64,000 nucleotides of DNA from Pandoraea sp. (GTDB taxonomy: Bacteria; Pseudomonadota; Gammaproteobacteria; Burkholderiales; Burkholderiaceae): assembly GCA_031291335.1 (NCBI GenBank), contig JARLJF010000172.1:1-64000 (forward strand), given 5' to 3'. Positions 1 through 9,874 of the stretch are shown in pieces (within the stretch, counting starts at the first letter, position 1; each line of letters begins with the position of its first letter). A program made the position numbers and the translations under genes. The notes below the pieces were generated by a model. The model had not been told where the DNA came from and made no database searches. It saw only the letters and a program-made list of their open reading frames with translations.

Positions 1-1526
1 ACCGTGCGCACGACCACCGGTAACGTCGGCTCCAGCGCCTGGACCTGTGCCAGCACCTTCAGCGCGGCCGGGGTGCTGTCGTACGTCACTACGATCCCGG
101 CGGCACGGTGAATCCCCGCAGCGACGAGCGCCTCGCGCCGCGCGGCATCGCCGAACACGACCGTCTCGCCGGAACTGGCAGCTTCCATCACGCGGTCCGG
201 GTCGAGATCGAGCGCCACGTACCCGATGCCCTCCTGCTCGAGCATGCGCGCCAGGTTCTGCCCGCATCGGCCGTAGCCGCAAATAATCACGTGCCCCGAG
301 GTCTTGATGCTCTGCGTGGCGATCTTGGTCATCTGCAACGACTGCATCATCCATTCGTTGGCGACGAAACGCAGCGCGATACGGTCGGCGTTGATGATGA
401 GGAACGGCGCACACAGCATCGAGAGCAACATGCCCGCCAGCACGGCCTGCGATAGCGCCGGTTCGAGCAGTTGCCGGTCGATCACCAGATTAAGCAGCAC
501 GAAGCCGAACTCACCGGCCTGCGCCAGACCCAGTCCCGTGCGGATGGCCGTGCCGGGCGGGCTGCCGAACACGCGCGCGAGCCCCGCGATCAGCGTGAAT
601 TTCACGACCAGCGGGCCAACGAAGAACAGCAGCACGAGCAATGGCTGTTTCATCACGATGGCCGGGTCGAGCATCATGCCGGTCGTGATGAAGAACAGGC
701 CCAGCAACACGTCGCGGAACGGCTTGATGTCGTCTTCCACCTGATGGTGGAACGGCGTTTCCGCAATCAGCATGCCCGCAATGAACGCGCCCAGCGCCAT
801 CGACAAGCCAAGGTGTTCGGTAATGTAGGCGAGGCCCAGCGTGAGCAGCAGCAGGTTGAGCATGAACAGCTCTTGCGAGCGCCGCGCCGCCACAATGTGG
901 AACCAGCGACCGACCAGCTTCTGCCCGATCCACAGCAACAGCGCGAGCGCGCCCGTGATCTTGAGCGCCGCCAGCGACAACGCCAGCACCAGCGCCTTCG
1001 AATTGCCGCCGAGCGCGGAAATCACGATCAGCAGCGGCACGACCGCCAGATCCTGGAACAGCAGCACGCCCATGATGTTGCGGCCATGTTCCGTCTCCAG
1101 TTCCAGGCGCTCCGCCAGCATTTTGGTCACGATGGCCGTCGATGACATGGCGAGCGCTCCGCCCAAGGCGACCGACGCCTGCCACGAGAACGACCAGAAC
1201 AGGTTGACGAGCGCCCCCAGCCCTACCGCGACGAGCAATGTCCCTAATACCTGAGAGACACCGAGCCCCAGCACCACGCGTCGCATGCTCTTGAGCTTGG
1301 GTAACGAAAACTCGATGCCGATGGAGAACATCAGGAAAACGACGCCGAACTCCGCGAGGTATTGCACGCGTTGCGAGTCAGAGGCCAGCCCCAGCGCGTG
1401 CGGGCCGATCACGATGCCCACACTCAGATAGCCGAGCATCGGCGGCAAATGGAGCATGCGGAACAGCACCACCCCGACGCAGGCGGCAAACAGCAGGACG
1501 AGAGTGAGTTCGAGCGGTGATGCCAT
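1..1526 (-). CDS. Kef-type monovalent cation:proton antiporter (CPA2), 3' end cut by window edge
   Basis: This is an inner-membrane K+/H+ or Na+/H+ antiporter of the CPA2 family with a cytoplasmic nucleotide-binding domain. The ATG at 1526 opens a hydrophobic N-terminus, and a long run of membrane segments follows. From about residue 409 the frame shows the Rossmann motif GYGRCGQ of a TrkA-N/RCK domain, which binds NAD(H) or related ligands and gates KefB/KefC-type transporters. The frame is open to base 1, so the C-terminus lies outside the window. It is divergent from kdsD, with 190 bases between the starts. Membership of the Kef/CPA2 family is clear; the ion specificity is not readable. 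Confidence 0.88.
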   Translation of the reverse strand, partial: MASPLELTLVLLFAACVGVVLFRMLHLPPMLGYLSVGIVIGPHALGLASDSQRVQYLAEFGVVFLMFSIGIEFSLPKLKSMRRVVLGLGVSQVLGTLLVAVGLGALVNLFWSFSWQASVALGGALAMSSTAIVTKMLAERLELETEHGRNIMGVLLFQDLAVVPLLIVISALGGNSKALVLALSLAALKITGALALLLWIGQKLVGRWFHIVAARRSQELFMLNLLLLTLGLAYITEHLGLSMALGAFIAGMLIAETPFHHQVEDDIKPFRDVLLGLFFITTGMMLDPAIVMKQPLLVLLFFVGPLVVKFTLIAGLARVFGSPPGTAIRTGLGLAQAGEFGFVLLNLVIDRQLLEPALSQAVLAGMLLSMLCAPFLIINADRIALRFVANEWMMQSLQMTKIATQSIKTSGHVIICGYGRCGQNLARMLEQEGIGYVALDLDPDRVMEAASSGETVVFGDAARREALVAAGIHRAAGIVVTYDSTPAALKVLAQVQALEPTLPVVVRT

Positions 1527-1698
1527 CAGCTAAGGTGGGTTTCCTGAGTGAATCCGAATGGGCGCGGCACTGATGATGCAAGTGCCGTGCCAGATTACAT
1601 CCGTGCGGCGGCACTCGAGGGGGACCGGGCCGCGTTGGAAGGCGATCCGAACGCTGCGGGGCCAAGCCTGGCGCGGCTGTCCTTCGGCGCTGCGTCCG

Positions 1699-1717
1699 TT
1701 TTGATATACTCCGCGCA
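1699..1717 (+). promoter_or_regulatory. Extended -10 promoter immediately before kdsD
   Basis: TATACT lies at 1705-1710 and is preceded by TGA, which makes an extended -10 (TGNTATACT). No good -35 is visible. A start site 6 to 7 bases downstream would fall on the kdsD ATG at 1717, so a transcript from here would be leaderless. The position is seen in the sequence; activity is inferred. Confidence 0.45.
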
Positions 1718-2697
1718 TGATAGCGAAAATCAATCCAGGCCGGGCACTCGAGGTCGCCCGGGAGGTGTTGCGCACGGAAGCCGACGCCATCGAACGCGTC
1801 TCCGCGCACCTCGACGACAGCTTCTCCGAAGCGGTCTCGCTGCTGCTCGACTGCCGCGGGCGTGTGGTCGTCACCGGGATGGGTAAATCCGGTCACATCG
1901 GCCGCAAGCTGGCCGCCACCTTCGCCAGCACCGGCACCCCCGCATTCTTCGTTCACCCCGCAGAAGCCAGCCACGGCGACCTGGGCATGATCACGGCCGA
2001 TGACGTCGTGGTCGCCCTGTCGAACTCCGGCGAAACGGGTGAACTCGTCAGCATTCTGCCGATGATAAAGCGCATCGGCGCGAAGCTCATCGCCATGACC
2101 GGCAACGCCAACTCCAGCCTCGGACGCCTGTCCAACGTGCACCTTGACGCGCACGTCGACCGGGAAGCCTGTCCGCTGGGGCTCGCGCCCACAGCGAGCA
2201 CCACGGCCGCCCTCGCCCTGGGCGATGCGCTCGCCGTCACGCTGCTCGACGCCCGCGGATTCGGCGCCGAAGACTTCGCCCGCTCGCATCCGGGCGGTGC
2301 ACTCGGCCGACGTCTGCTCACGTTCGTGCGCGATGTCATGCGTACCGGTGAACGTATCCCGCGTGTGCGCGCCGATGCCAGCCTGTCCGACGCCCTGCTC
2401 GAAATGACGGCCAAGGGCCTCGGCATGACCGCCATCGTCGACGCGGACGATCGCGTCGTAGGCATCTTTACCGACGGCGATCTGCGTAGATTGTTCAAAC
2501 GTACGCTCGATTTCACCACACTCACGCTGACCGATGTCATGAAAGCCGGTCCGCGCACGATCGGCCCCGATCAACTCGCGGCCGAAGCCGCCGAGTTGAT
2601 GGAGCGTTTCGGCATCACGCAACTGCTCGTGACCGAGAACGACCGCCTCGTCGGTGCGCTGAACGTCCACGACCTGTTCGCAGCCAAGGTCGTGTGA
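1717..2697 (+). CDS. kdsD: D-arabinose 5-phosphate isomerase
   Basis: This enzyme converts ribulose 5-phosphate to arabinose 5-phosphate, the first step toward Kdo for LPS inner core in the cytoplasm. The 326 residues hold an N-terminal SIS sugar-isomerase domain (about 40-175, with SNSGETGE near residue 101 and HPGGALGRR near 193) and two C-terminal CBS domains, the full KdsD/KpsF/GutQ layout. It opens the block kdsD-kdsC-lptC-lptA-lptB, so Kdo supply is encoded with LPS transport. No ribosome-binding site precedes the ATG, and a -10-like TATACT ends only six bases upstream, consistent with a leaderless mRNA. Confidence 0.95.
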   Translation: MIAKINPGRALEVAREVLRTEADAIERVSAHLDDSFSEAVSLLLDCRGRVVVTGMGKSGHIGRKLAATFASTGTPAFFVHPAEASHGDLGMITADDVVVALSNSGETGELVSILPMIKRIGAKLIAMTGNANSSLGRLSNVHLDAHVDREACPLGLAPTASTTAALALGDALAVTLLDARGFGAEDFARSHPGGALGRRLLTFVRDVMRTGERIPRVRADASLSDALLEMTAKGLGMTAIVDADDRVVGIFTDGDLRRLFKRTLDFTTLTLTDVMKAGPRTIGPDQLAAEAAELMERFGITQLLVTENDRLVGALNVHDLFAAKVV

Positions 2698-3308
2698 GTC
2701 TCCTGCCCATGAGTCAATCCAGCATCGTCCAATCCACTCCGCTTGACGTGGCCCAATCGACCCATTCGTCCCGTGCGCCCCATGCGGCCGACGTCACTGC
2801 ACGCGCCGCTCGCCTGCGCGTCATGGTGTTCGACGTCGACGGCGTGCTCACCGACGGCGGCCTGCGCTACGGCCCGGCCGGCGAGGTCATCAAGACGTTC
2901 GATTCGCTCGACGGTCATGGCCTGAAGCTGCTCGCCGAAGCGGGCATCGTCACCGCCATCATCACCGGCCGCCGGTCCGACATCGTGGCCAAACGCGCGG
3001 CGGATCTTGGCGTCGTCCACGTCTATCAGGGTGTACATGACAAGCGTGTCGCGTTCGAGGATCTGTGCGCCAAGATGTCCGTGACGGCTGATGAGTGCGG
3101 GCATATCGGCGACGACTGGCCCGACCTGCCCGTGCTCACGCGCGTCGGGTTCGCGGCCTGCCCGGCCAACGCCCATGCCGAAGTGAAAGCACGCTGCCAC
3201 TGGATTGCCGGCACGCGTGGCGGTGAAGGCGCCGCGCGCGAGCTGTGCGACTTCATCCTGCGCGCTCAGGGACGTTACGACGCCCTGCTCGCCGAAGCAT
3301 TGGCCTGA
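2694..3308 (+). CDS. kdsC: 3-deoxy-D-manno-octulosonate 8-phosphate phosphatase
   Basis: This enzyme removes phosphate from Kdo 8-phosphate to give Kdo. It is a small HAD-superfamily hydrolase without a cap domain; the motif FDVDGVLTDGG carries the nucleophile and general-acid aspartates, and GDDWPDLPVL holds the late Mg2+-binding aspartates. A GTG at 2694 overlaps the kdsD stop codon and has AAGG at 2686-2689; the ATG at 2709 is the alternative start and lacks a clear ribosome-binding site. The non-conserved first 35 residues leave the choice open. Overlap with kdsD indicates translational coupling. Confidence 0.93.
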   Translation: MSLLPMSQSSIVQSTPLDVAQSTHSSRAPHAADVTARAARLRVMVFDVDGVLTDGGLRYGPAGEVIKTFDSLDGHGLKLLAEAGIVTAIITGRRSDIVAKRAADLGVVHVYQGVHDKRVAFEDLCAKMSVTADECGHIGDDWPDLPVLTRVGFAACPANAHAEVKARCHWIAGTRGGEGAARELCDFILRAQGRYDALLAEALA

Positions 3309-3331
3309 CACGTCGAGGAAGCCGATCACTC

Positions 3332-3991
3332 ATGGCCATTCAACGCGTCTCGCCCGCCTCCCTGATTGCCATCGTCGTGCTGGCCGGCCTGGCCGCCGGC
3401 ACGTACTGGCTCGTGCAACGCACGTTGCCATCCGACGCCGATCGCGCACCGTACGTGAAGCAGCACATTCCCGATTACTACGCCGACGACATGGCAATCT
3501 CCACGCTGTCGGCGAGCGGGCTCACGCAATACCGCATCAATGCGGTCCACATGACGCATTACGAAGACGACCAGACGACGGCGCTGAAGATGCCCGCCGT
3601 GCGCGCGTTCACGCCGGATCAACCGGAAGTGACGGCCACGAGCAAGCGCGGCACACTCAACGCCGACATGTCCATCGTCGATATGTACGACGATGCCGTG
3701 GTCGTGCGTCAGGCCGGGCCACGCGATCCGGAAATGCGCGCGCTGTCCGAACACTTCCAGGTGCTGGTGAACGAAGACATCGTGCGCACGGAACTGCCCG
3801 TCCAGTTGTTCCGAGGGTCGTCCGTGATGTACGGCGACGGCATGATTTTCAATAACATCTCGCGCGCCGTACAATTGCTCGGCAATGTTCACGGCACGAT
3901 CCAGCCGGCGGAACTGGGCGGCAACCGTCCGGCGCCGCCCGCCGCGCCAAGCGCGCCACCCCAGACTCAACAGGGCTCCAAGACCCCATGA
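3332..3991 (+). CDS. lptC: LPS export ABC transporter periplasmic protein LptC
   Basis: LptC is a bitopic inner-membrane protein that accepts LPS from the LptB2FG transporter and passes it to LptA in the periplasm. The 219-residue product has one N-terminal membrane segment (about residues 8-26) followed by a beta-rich periplasmic domain of the LptC/OstA type and a Pro/Ala/Gln-rich tail. The ATG at 3332 was chosen over the in-frame start at 3245 because it directly precedes the membrane anchor, has GAGGAA upstream, and lies beyond the kdsC stop. It shares an ATGA overlap with lptA. Confidence 0.9.
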   Translation: MAIQRVSPASLIAIVVLAGLAAGTYWLVQRTLPSDADRAPYVKQHIPDYYADDMAISTLSASGLTQYRINAVHMTHYEDDQTTALKMPAVRAFTPDQPEVTATSKRGTLNADMSIVDMYDDAVVVRQAGPRDPEMRALSEHFQVLVNEDIVRTELPVQLFRGSSVMYGDGMIFNNISRAVQLLGNVHGTIQPAELGGNRPAPPAAPSAPPQTQQGSKTP

Positions 3992-4698
3992 CCGATCGCC
4001 GCAACCCGCGACCCGTTTTCCTATCGCTGCGTGCCCTGCGCGCGCTGGCCGCCGCCTTCGCAGTGCTTGGTGCACTCGCGTCGCCGCTCGCCCACGCCGA
4101 ACACGCCGACCGCGACAAGCCGCTCAATATCGAGTCGGACCACATGAGCTATGACGACCTCAAACAGGTCAACATCTTCACCGGCAACGTGACGATGACC
4201 AAGGGGACGATTCTCCTCAAGGCCGATCGCGTCGAAGTGACTCAGGATCCGGAGGGCTATCAATACGCTACCGCGTACTACAAGCCGGGCGGCCCGCTCG
4301 CCTATATGCGTCAGAAGCGCGACGGCGTCGACGAGTACATCGACGGCTGGGGCCAGACGATTTACTACAACGGCAAGACCGAAGTCGCCACACTCACCAC
4401 GCAGGCCACGCTCAAGCGTCTGGCCGGTGGCACGAAGGTGCTCGATGAGATCCACGGCAGCGTGATTACGTACGACACGTATAACGAGGTCTATACCGCG
4501 AACAGCGGCGCGGATCAGGTCAACCCCAACAATCCGAACGGCCGCGTGCGCGCCACGCTCGCCCCGCGTAATGCGACAGGCGCGAATCAGCCGAATCCGG
4601 CACAGCCCGGCGGCGCGAGCAAGCCGGCCGCAGCCGCCGCCAAGGGCGATCTGCCGCCGCTGTCTCCCTCCAAAAGCATCGGGAATCCGCGTGAGTAA
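3988..4698 (+). CDS. lptA: LPS transport periplasmic protein LptA
   Basis: LptA forms the periplasmic bridge that carries LPS from LptC to the outer-membrane LptDE complex. The 236-residue protein begins with a signal peptide ending near residue 37 (ASPLAHAEH), then an OstA/LptA beta-jellyroll beginning [14 protein letters not shown] and containing [12 protein letters not shown]. The C-terminus is a low-complexity Ala/Pro/Asn tail, longer than in Escherichia coli LptA. The start overlaps the lptC stop (ATGA), and the end overlaps the lptB start by eight bases, so lptC-lptA-lptB are coupled. Confidence 0.92.
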   Translation: MTDRRNPRPVFLSLRALRALAAAFAVLGALASPLAHAEHADRDKPLNIESDHMSYDDLKQVNIFTGNVTMTKGTILLKADRVEVTQDPEGYQYATAYYKPGGPLAYMRQKRDGVDEYIDGWGQTIYYNGKTEVATLTTQATLKRLAGGTKVLDEIHGSVITYDTYNEVYTANSGADQVNPNNPNGRVRATLAPRNATGANQPNPAQPGGASKPAAAAAKGDLPPLSPSKSIGNPRE

Positions 4699-5494
4699 TT
4701 CTGCCAACAGCAACGCTTCGACCATCAATCCGGGCCTCGGCCCGGCAGGCAAGCCGAGCGCGCTCGTCGTGCGTTCGCTCAAGAAGCAATATGGCGCGCG
4801 CACCGTCGTCAAAGACGTTTCGCTGGACGTGAAGAGCGGCGAAGTCGTGGGCCTGCTCGGCCCGAACGGCGCGGGCAAGACGACGTCGTTCTACATGATC
4901 GTGGGCCTCGTGCCCGCCGATGACGGCGAGATTCAGCTCGACGGCAACCTCATCAGCGAACTGCCGATTCACGAGCGCGCCCGCATGGGCGTGTCGTATC
5001 TGCCGCAGGAAGCGTCGGTTTTCCGCAAGCTCACGGTCGAGGACAATATCCGCGCCGTGCTCGAATTGCAGCTCGATGCGCAGGGCAAACCACTCAAGCG
5101 CGACGAAATCGAACGCCGCATTGAAGCGCTGCTCGACGAGTTGCAGGTGAGTCATCTGCGCGAGAATCCGGCGATGTCGCTCTCGGGCGGCGAACGCCGT
5201 CGCGTGGAAATCGCCCGCGCACTGGCTACGCAGCCGCGCTTTATTCTGCTCGACGAACCGTTTGCGGGCGTCGATCCGATCGCAGTGCTGGAAATTCAGC
5301 GCATCGTGCGCTTCCTGAAAGACCGAGGTATCGGTGTCCTGATTACCGACCACAACGTGCGCGAGACGCTCGGCATCTGCGATCACGCCTACATCATCAG
5401 CGAAGGCTCGGTGCTCGCCGCCGGCACGCCTGACCAGATCGTGGCCGACGAAAGCGTCCGCCGCGTTTATCTGGGCGAAAATTTCCGGATGTAA
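4691..5494 (+). CDS. lptB: LPS export ABC transporter ATP-binding protein LptB
   Basis: LptB is the cytoplasmic ATPase that powers LPS extraction from the inner membrane by LptFG. The protein has Walker A GPNGAGKT at residues 57-64, the signature SLSGGERRR, Walker [13 protein letters not shown] and the switch histidine in [17 protein letters not shown] is typical of LptB and its relatives. A GTG at 4691 is taken as start because it couples to the lptA stop and gives 267 residues; the longer in-frame start at 4571 lies inside lptA. The N-terminal 20 residues are Asn/Ser-rich and not conserved. Confidence 0.93.
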   Translation: MSNSANSNASTINPGLGPAGKPSALVVRSLKKQYGARTVVKDVSLDVKSGEVVGLLGPNGAGKTTSFYMIVGLVPADDGEIQLDGNLISELPIHERARMGVSYLPQEASVFRKLTVEDNIRAVLELQLDAQGKPLKRDEIERRIEALLDELQVSHLRENPAMSLSGGERRRVEIARALATQPRFILLDEPFAGVDPIAVLEIQRIVRFLKDRGIGVLITDHNVRETLGICDHAYIISEGSVLAAGTPDQIVADESVRRVYLGENFRM

Positions 5495-5588
5495 AGCAAA
5501 TTTTTCGCATGTAAACCCTGCCTTCGATAGGGGGCAGGGCCGGTTCCTCTAGCGTGACAAAGCCTCTACAATGAAGGCGAGAAACGCT

Positions 5589-7076
5589 ATGAAACCGACT
5601 CTTCAACTCCGCACCTCGCAGCACCTGACCCTCACGCCGCAGTTGCAGCAATCGATCCGGTTGTTGCAACTGTCTACGCTCGAACTTCAGCAAGAAGTCG
5701 AGCATGCCCTCACCCAGAACCCGATGCTCGAACGCGAGGACGATTGGCTCGCTGGCTCGGTACGTGTGGGCACCGACGGGTCGTTGCGCAACGAGCGGAG
5801 CACATCGGTCAGCAGCACGAACGACGGCTCCGAGCCCGCCAACGGCCGCGACGAAGCCCGCGAACTCGACGGCGAGACCCGCTTCGACGACAACAACCAG
5901 GACAATGGCGGCGACTGGAGCCTGAACGACTTCGCTCGCTCGGGCAGCGCGTCGGACGACGACGACAATGCGCGGCCCCAGTTGCACGTCGACCATCCCA
6001 ATCTTCGCGAACACCTGCTGGCGCAACTGCGCCTGACCAAGGCCGGTCCGCGTGACCGCGCGCTGGTGGAATTCCTGATCGAGTCGCTCGACGAAGACGG
6101 CTATCTCGGCACCATGCTCGACGAAATTCAGGCGGACATGCCTGAAGAACTGGCGCTCGAGACTGAAGAGATCAATGCCGCGCTCGCCCTGTTGCAGAGC
6201 TTCGATCCAGCGGGCGTGGGCGCCCGCACCCCGGCCGAATGCCTGCGTTTGCAACTTCAACGCCTGCCCGCGAGCAGTGTTCGCACACTCTCGCTGCGCA
6301 TCGTCTGCGATCATCTGGAATTGCTCGCCGCCCGCGATTACACCCGTCTGCGCCGTCACCTGGGCGTGACCGAAGACGGGTTGCGCGCCGCCCATCAACT
6401 GATTCGCTCGCTCGACCCGTTCCCCGGCGCCGCCTATGGCTCTCCGCAGGCCGATTACGTCGTGCCCGATGTGCTCGTGCGCAGACAGGGCAGCGGCTGG
6501 ACCGCAGAGCTGAATCCCGACGTTATGCCGCGTCTGCGCATCAACGAAATGTATGCGCGCATTCTGCGGAATAACCGCAGCGATCCGGGCACCGGCAACT
6601 TGCAGCAACAGCTTCAGGAAGCCCGCTGGCTGATCAAGAACATTCAGCAGCGTTTCGATACGATTCTTCGCGTGGCGCAGGCGATTGTCGAACGTCAAAA
6701 GAACTTCTTCACGCATGGCGAAATCGGCATGCGGCCCTTGGTTTTACGCGAGATTGCTGATACGCTGGGTTTACATGAATCCACGATTTCACGCGTGACT
6801 ACCAGTAAGTACATGCTCACTCCATTCGGAACCTTTGAGCTTAAGTACTTCTTCGGTTCACACGTGGCAACGGAAGCCGGAGGCGCAGCATCATCGACCG
6901 CCATCCGCGCACTCATCAAGCAACTCATAGGAGCAGAAGACCCGCAGAGCCCCCTTTCCGACAGCCGTATCGCGGAACTGCTGGCAGAGCAAGGATTCGT
7001 GGTAGCGCGGCGCACTGTCGCAAAATACCGCGAGGCCATGCGAATCCCCGCAGTGAACTTGCGCAAATCTTTGTAG
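5589..7076 (+). CDS. rpoN: RNA polymerase sigma-54 factor
   Basis: Sigma-54 directs RNA polymerase to -24/-12 promoters that need AAA+ activators. The 495-residue protein shows the Gln/Leu-rich region I ([17 protein letters not shown]), an acidic region II of about 90 residues, the core-binding domain, the HTH region ([10 protein letters not shown]) and the C-terminal RpoN box ARRTVAKYR. The ATG at 5589 has AAGGCGAG upstream; the in-frame ATG at 5571 has none. Its place after lptB and before hpf and ptsN is the usual proteobacterial arrangement. Confidence 0.96.
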   Translation: MKPTLQLRTSQHLTLTPQLQQSIRLLQLSTLELQQEVEHALTQNPMLEREDDWLAGSVRVGTDGSLRNERSTSVSSTNDGSEPANGRDEARELDGETRFDDNNQDNGGDWSLNDFARSGSASDDDDNARPQLHVDHPNLREHLLAQLRLTKAGPRDRALVEFLIESLDEDGYLGTMLDEIQADMPEELALETEEINAALALLQSFDPAGVGARTPAECLRLQLQRLPASSVRTLSLRIVCDHLELLAARDYTRLRRHLGVTEDGLRAAHQLIRSLDPFPGAAYGSPQADYVVPDVLVRRQGSGWTAELNPDVMPRLRINEMYARILRNNRSDPGTGNLQQQLQEARWLIKNIQQRFDTILRVAQAIVERQKNFFTHGEIGMRPLVLREIADTLGLHESTISRVTTSKYMLTPFGTFELKYFFGSHVATEAGGAASSTAIRALIKQLIGAEDPQSPLSDSRIAELLAEQGFVVARRTVAKYREAMRIPAVNLRKSL

Positions 7077-7218
7077 GACGCTCCTGGTGCGCCATGTTGG
7101 CTCGCTGGGGCATAACGCCGCAGTGCGACATTGCGTCACGTCAATGGCTCGCACTCCCGCTAGCCAGCGTCGTTCATGACGCGGCGTGCACTTCGGCATT
7201 TCAGCAAGGAGAGCAGCT

Positions 7219-7572
7219 ATGAATCTGAAGATCAGTGGACATCACCTCGAACTCACGCCATCACTGCGCGAATTTGTCGTCAACAAGCTCGAACGCGTGT
7301 TGAGGCATTTCGACCAACTCATTGGTGCCGAGGTGATCCTATCTGTCGACAAGACCAAGGAGAAGGCCGGACGCCAGATTGCTAGCGTCACCGTGTATCT
7401 CAAGGGCAAGGAAATTTTCGTCGAGAAGTGTGACGAGAATATGTATGCCGCCATCGACAAGCTGATCGATATGCTCGACCGCAAGGTAATGCAATACAAG
7501 GACAAGGTTCAGGATCACGGTCGCGAGGCCCTCAAGCACCAGCAACCTCCCGAGGCGGAACCGCTGCAATGA
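7219..7572 (+). CDS. hpf: Ribosome hibernation promoting factor, short form
   Basis: HPF binds the 30S decoding centre and promotes 100S ribosome dimers in stationary phase. The 117-residue protein carries the S30AE/YfiA fold, starting [19 protein letters not shown], and lacks the C-terminal dimerisation domain of long HPFs. The ATG at 7219 is preceded by AGGAGAG at 7208-7214; the upstream in-frame start at 7186 is rejected. It lies 142 bases after rpoN, the classical rpoN-hpf-ptsN order, and is followed by a rho-independent terminator at 7676. Confidence 0.93.
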   Translation: MNLKISGHHLELTPSLREFVVNKLERVLRHFDQLIGAEVILSVDKTKEKAGRQIASVTVYLKGKEIFVEKCDENMYAAIDKLIDMLDRKVMQYKDKVQDHGREALKHQQPPEAEPLQ

Positions 7573-7675
7573 GTCTGTCCGGGCGTGGTAGTCGCATTGA
7601 CTGACACCCATGTGAATTCGCACGGAACCACCCGAGCGCACACACGTCTGTCATAAGTCTGGCATCACCCACCGC

Positions 7676-7698
7676 GGGGCCGTTGAACGGCCCCTTTT
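7676..7698 (+). terminator. Rho-independent terminator after hpf
   Basis: A seven-base-pair G+C stem GGGGCCG / CGGCCCC with loop TTGAA is followed by TTTT. It separates rpoN-hpf from ptsN. Confidence 0.75.
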
Positions 7699-7750
7699 GT
7701 ATGGTTCCGCCACGTTCCGTGGTTTGCCGTGGGCACGGCGGCGGGTGGTC

Positions 7751-7756
7751 TATAAT
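7751..7756 (+). promoter_or_regulatory. Consensus -10 hexamer before ptsN
   Basis: A perfect TATAAT lies between the hpf terminator and ptsN, 52 bases before the ptsN ATG. No good -35 is seen at 16-18 bases spacing (TTGCCG at 7724 is too far). It suggests that ptsN-hprK-rapZ start from their own promoter. Confidence 0.45.
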
Positions 7757-7808
7757 GCGAGGTCAATCGGGGGTTGGAGGGCGACTAAGCGTTCGCCCGC
7801 ATTACAAG

Positions 7809-8264
7809 ATGAACCGTTTAGTCAAACTCTTACCTGCGTCCAACATTCTGCTTGGACTGTCCGTCACCAGCAAGAAGCGCGTCTTCGAGCAAGCCGGGCT
7901 TCTTTTCGAGAACAATGCCGGCCTGTCGCGCGCGCTTGTTACCGATAATCTATTCGCACGCGAGCGTCTGGGCTCGACCGGGCTGGGTGAAGGCGTGGCC
8001 ATTCCGCATGGCCGCATCAAGGGCCTCAAGCATCCGATGGCGGCTTTCGTGCGCCTCGATGACCCGATTCCCTTCGAAGCCCCCGACAGTCAGCCGGTTT
8101 CCCTGCTGTTCTTCCTGCTGGTCCCGGAGCAGGCAACGCAGCAACATCTCGAGATTCTTTCCGAAATTGCCCAGTTGCTGTCCGATCGCGCGATGCGCGA
8201 AACCTTGACCAGCGCACCGAGCGCCGACGAAATCCACGCCGCACTCGCTAATTGGCAACCGTGA
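7809..8264 (+). CDS. ptsN: Nitrogen-regulatory PTS EIIA component
   Basis: EIIA-Ntr is the final phosphoryl acceptor of the PTS-Ntr chain and regulates K+ transport and nitrogen and carbon responses by protein contacts. The 151-residue protein starts MNRLVKLLPASNILLG and has the phosphorylatable histidine H67 in GVAIPHGRIKG. The in-frame ATG at 7683 lies in the terminator and is rejected. It is followed by hprK, the serine kinase of NPr/HPr, and then rapZ, so the phosphotransfer control genes are together. Confidence 0.94.
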   Translation: MNRLVKLLPASNILLGLSVTSKKRVFEQAGLLFENNAGLSRALVTDNLFARERLGSTGLGEGVAIPHGRIKGLKHPMAAFVRLDDPIPFEAPDSQPVSLLFFLLVPEQATQQHLEILSEIAQLLSDRAMRETLTSAPSADEIHAALANWQP

Positions 8265-8355
8265 AACAGCAGCCGTGAACCAGCGCATGTTCTGGTATCC
8301 GCCGCGAAAATTAGAGCATTCGTAGCTACCACACCCAACCGAACGAGGCGACGCG

Positions 8356-9321
8356 GTGGAACTGACCGGCATCAACGCGCAAAGCATTTTCGACGACAAC
8401 GCGGCCACGCTGCGCTTGTCGTGGCTGACCGGCCATGAGGGATGGGAGCGCGGTTTCACGCCCGAGAGCGTGGCCACCGCCACCTCCAGCGCCGACCTCG
8501 TGGGTCACTTGAACCTCATCCACCCGAACCGGATTCAGGTGCTCGGTGAGGCTGAACTGCGTTACTACCAGCGCCTGACGGACGAAAACCGCAAGCGTCA
8601 TATGGGCGAAGTGATTGCGCTCGAGCCGCCATTCCTTGTGGTGGCCGACGGTCTGGAAGCCCCGCCCGATCTGGTGCTGCGCTGTACCCGCTCCTCCACG
8701 CCGCTATTCACCACGCCGATGTCGACGGCAGCAGTCATCGACAGCCTGCGTTTGTACATTTCGCGTGTGTTCGCCCCGCGATGCACGATGCACGGTGTGT
8801 TTCTCGATATTTTGGGGATGGGCGTGCTGCTCACCGGCGACTCCGGTCTCGGCAAGAGTGAACTCGGCCTGGAACTGATCAGCCGGGGTCACGGGCTGGT
8901 CGCGGACGACGCCGTCGATTTCGTGCGTCTCGGGCCGGATTTCGTCGAGGGCCGTTGCCCGCCGTTGCTGCAAAACCTGCTGGAAGTGCGCGGTCTGGGC
9001 CTGCTCGACATCAAGACGATCTTCGGTGAGACGGCCGTGCGCCGGAAGATGAAGCTCAAGCTGATCGTTCAGCTAGTGCGCCGTCCCGACGGCGAATTCC
9101 AGCGCCTGCCGCTCGAAGCGCAGACGGTGGATGTGCTGGGCCTGCCCATCAACAAGGTCATCCTTCAGGTGGCCGCCGGGCGAAACCTCGCCGTGCTGGT
9201 CGAAGCCGCTGTGCGCAACACGATCCTGCAACTGCGCGGTATCGATACGCTCAAGGACTTCATGGAGCGTCAGCGGCAAGCCATGCAGGACCCGGACGGC
9301 ATGCAGGGCAAGCTGCTCTGA
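8356..9321 (+). CDS. hprK: HPr kinase/phosphorylase
   Basis: This bifunctional enzyme phosphorylates HPr on serine and also dephosphorylates it. The 321-residue protein has an N-terminal receiver-like domain, the catalytic histidine region (MHGVFLD, H146), the P-loop GDSGLGKS at 161-168, and the HPrK signature near [15 protein letters not shown]. The start is GTG at 8356, with a GACGCG/AACGAGG stretch upstream. It follows ptsN by 91 bases, as in many betaproteobacteria. Confidence 0.94.
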   Translation: MELTGINAQSIFDDNAATLRLSWLTGHEGWERGFTPESVATATSSADLVGHLNLIHPNRIQVLGEAELRYYQRLTDENRKRHMGEVIALEPPFLVVADGLEAPPDLVLRCTRSSTPLFTTPMSTAAVIDSLRLYISRVFAPRCTMHGVFLDILGMGVLLTGDSGLGKSELGLELISRGHGLVADDAVDFVRLGPDFVEGRCPPLLQNLLEVRGLGLLDIKTIFGETAVRRKMKLKLIVQLVRRPDGEFQRLPLEAQTVDVLGLPINKVILQVAAGRNLAVLVEAAVRNTILQLRGIDTLKDFMERQRQAMQDPDGMQGKLL

Positions 9322-9392
9322 GTCCCGCGCGGGCGGCGCCAGCCGTCGCCCGAATCGCCGGGGTTTACCGCAATTTCTGCTTTTTCCTGTCA

Positions 9393-9420
9393 ACGCCGCA
9401 CGATTGCGGCGCGTTTTCTT
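9393..9420 (+). terminator. Terminator after hprK
   Basis: The stem CGCCGCA / TGCGGCG with loop CGAT is followed by CGTTTTCTTT. It separates hprK from the psiF-like gene. Confidence 0.7.
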
Positions 9421-9480
9421 TCATGTTGTAATCGCCACGCGGTCCCTTCCCGTGCGTGTCGACCTTATGGAGAGACGATC

Positions 9481-9807
9481 ATGAAAAAAGCACTCGCTGC
9501 ATTGCTTCTGGTATCCCCGCTGCTCGCATCGCCCGTGTTTGCCCAGACGGCCGCCCCGGCGCCTGCTCCCAAGGCAGCCAATTCCCAACAGAACAAGATG
9601 GGTACCTGCAACACGCAAGCCGGCGACAAGAAGGGCGACGATCGCAAGGCGTTCATGAAAGATTGCCTTTCGAGCAAGCCGGCCGCCGCCGCCAAGCCGA
9701 CCCAGCAGGAAAAGATGAAAACCTGTAACGCACAGGCTGCCGACAAGAAGGGTGATGATCGCAAAGCCTTCATGAAGTCGTGTCTGTCGAACAAGCCGGC
9801 GGCCTGA
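9481..9807 (+). CDS. PsiF-repeat secreted protein
   Basis: This small exported protein has 108 residues. A signal peptide ends near AQT (residues 1-22), followed by an Ala/Pro linker and two similar copies of the PsiF repeat, each with a conserved cysteine pair (KMGTCNTQAGDKKGDDRKAF...DCLS and KMKTCNAQAADKKGDDRKAF...SCLS). PsiF is a phosphate-starvation-inducible protein in Escherichia coli, but its molecular function is unknown. AGAGACG precedes the ATG. It stands alone between two hairpins, so it is probably monocistronic. Confidence 0.85.
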   Translation: MKKALAALLLVSPLLASPVFAQTAAPAPAPKAANSQQNKMGTCNTQAGDKKGDDRKAFMKDCLSSKPAAAAKPTQQEKMKTCNAQAADKKGDDRKAFMKSCLSNKPAA

Positions 9808-9833
9808 AACCTTTTCGCCGCCAACGCTTAGCC

Positions 9834-9857
9834 AACGGCGCCCCTACGGGCGCCGTT
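9834..9857 (+). terminator. Perfect hairpin after psiF-like gene
   Basis: AACGGCGCCC and GGGCGCCGTT form a perfect ten-pair stem with loop CTAC. No T-tract follows, so it could be a weak terminator or an mRNA-stabilising structure. Confidence 0.5.
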
Positions 9858-9874
9858 GTCGCTTGTGCGACGCC

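Noticed and set aside
5495-5588. Sigma-54 promoter before rpoN (autoregulation)
   Set aside because: No GG-N10-GC pair with the usual flanking bases was found in the short gap.
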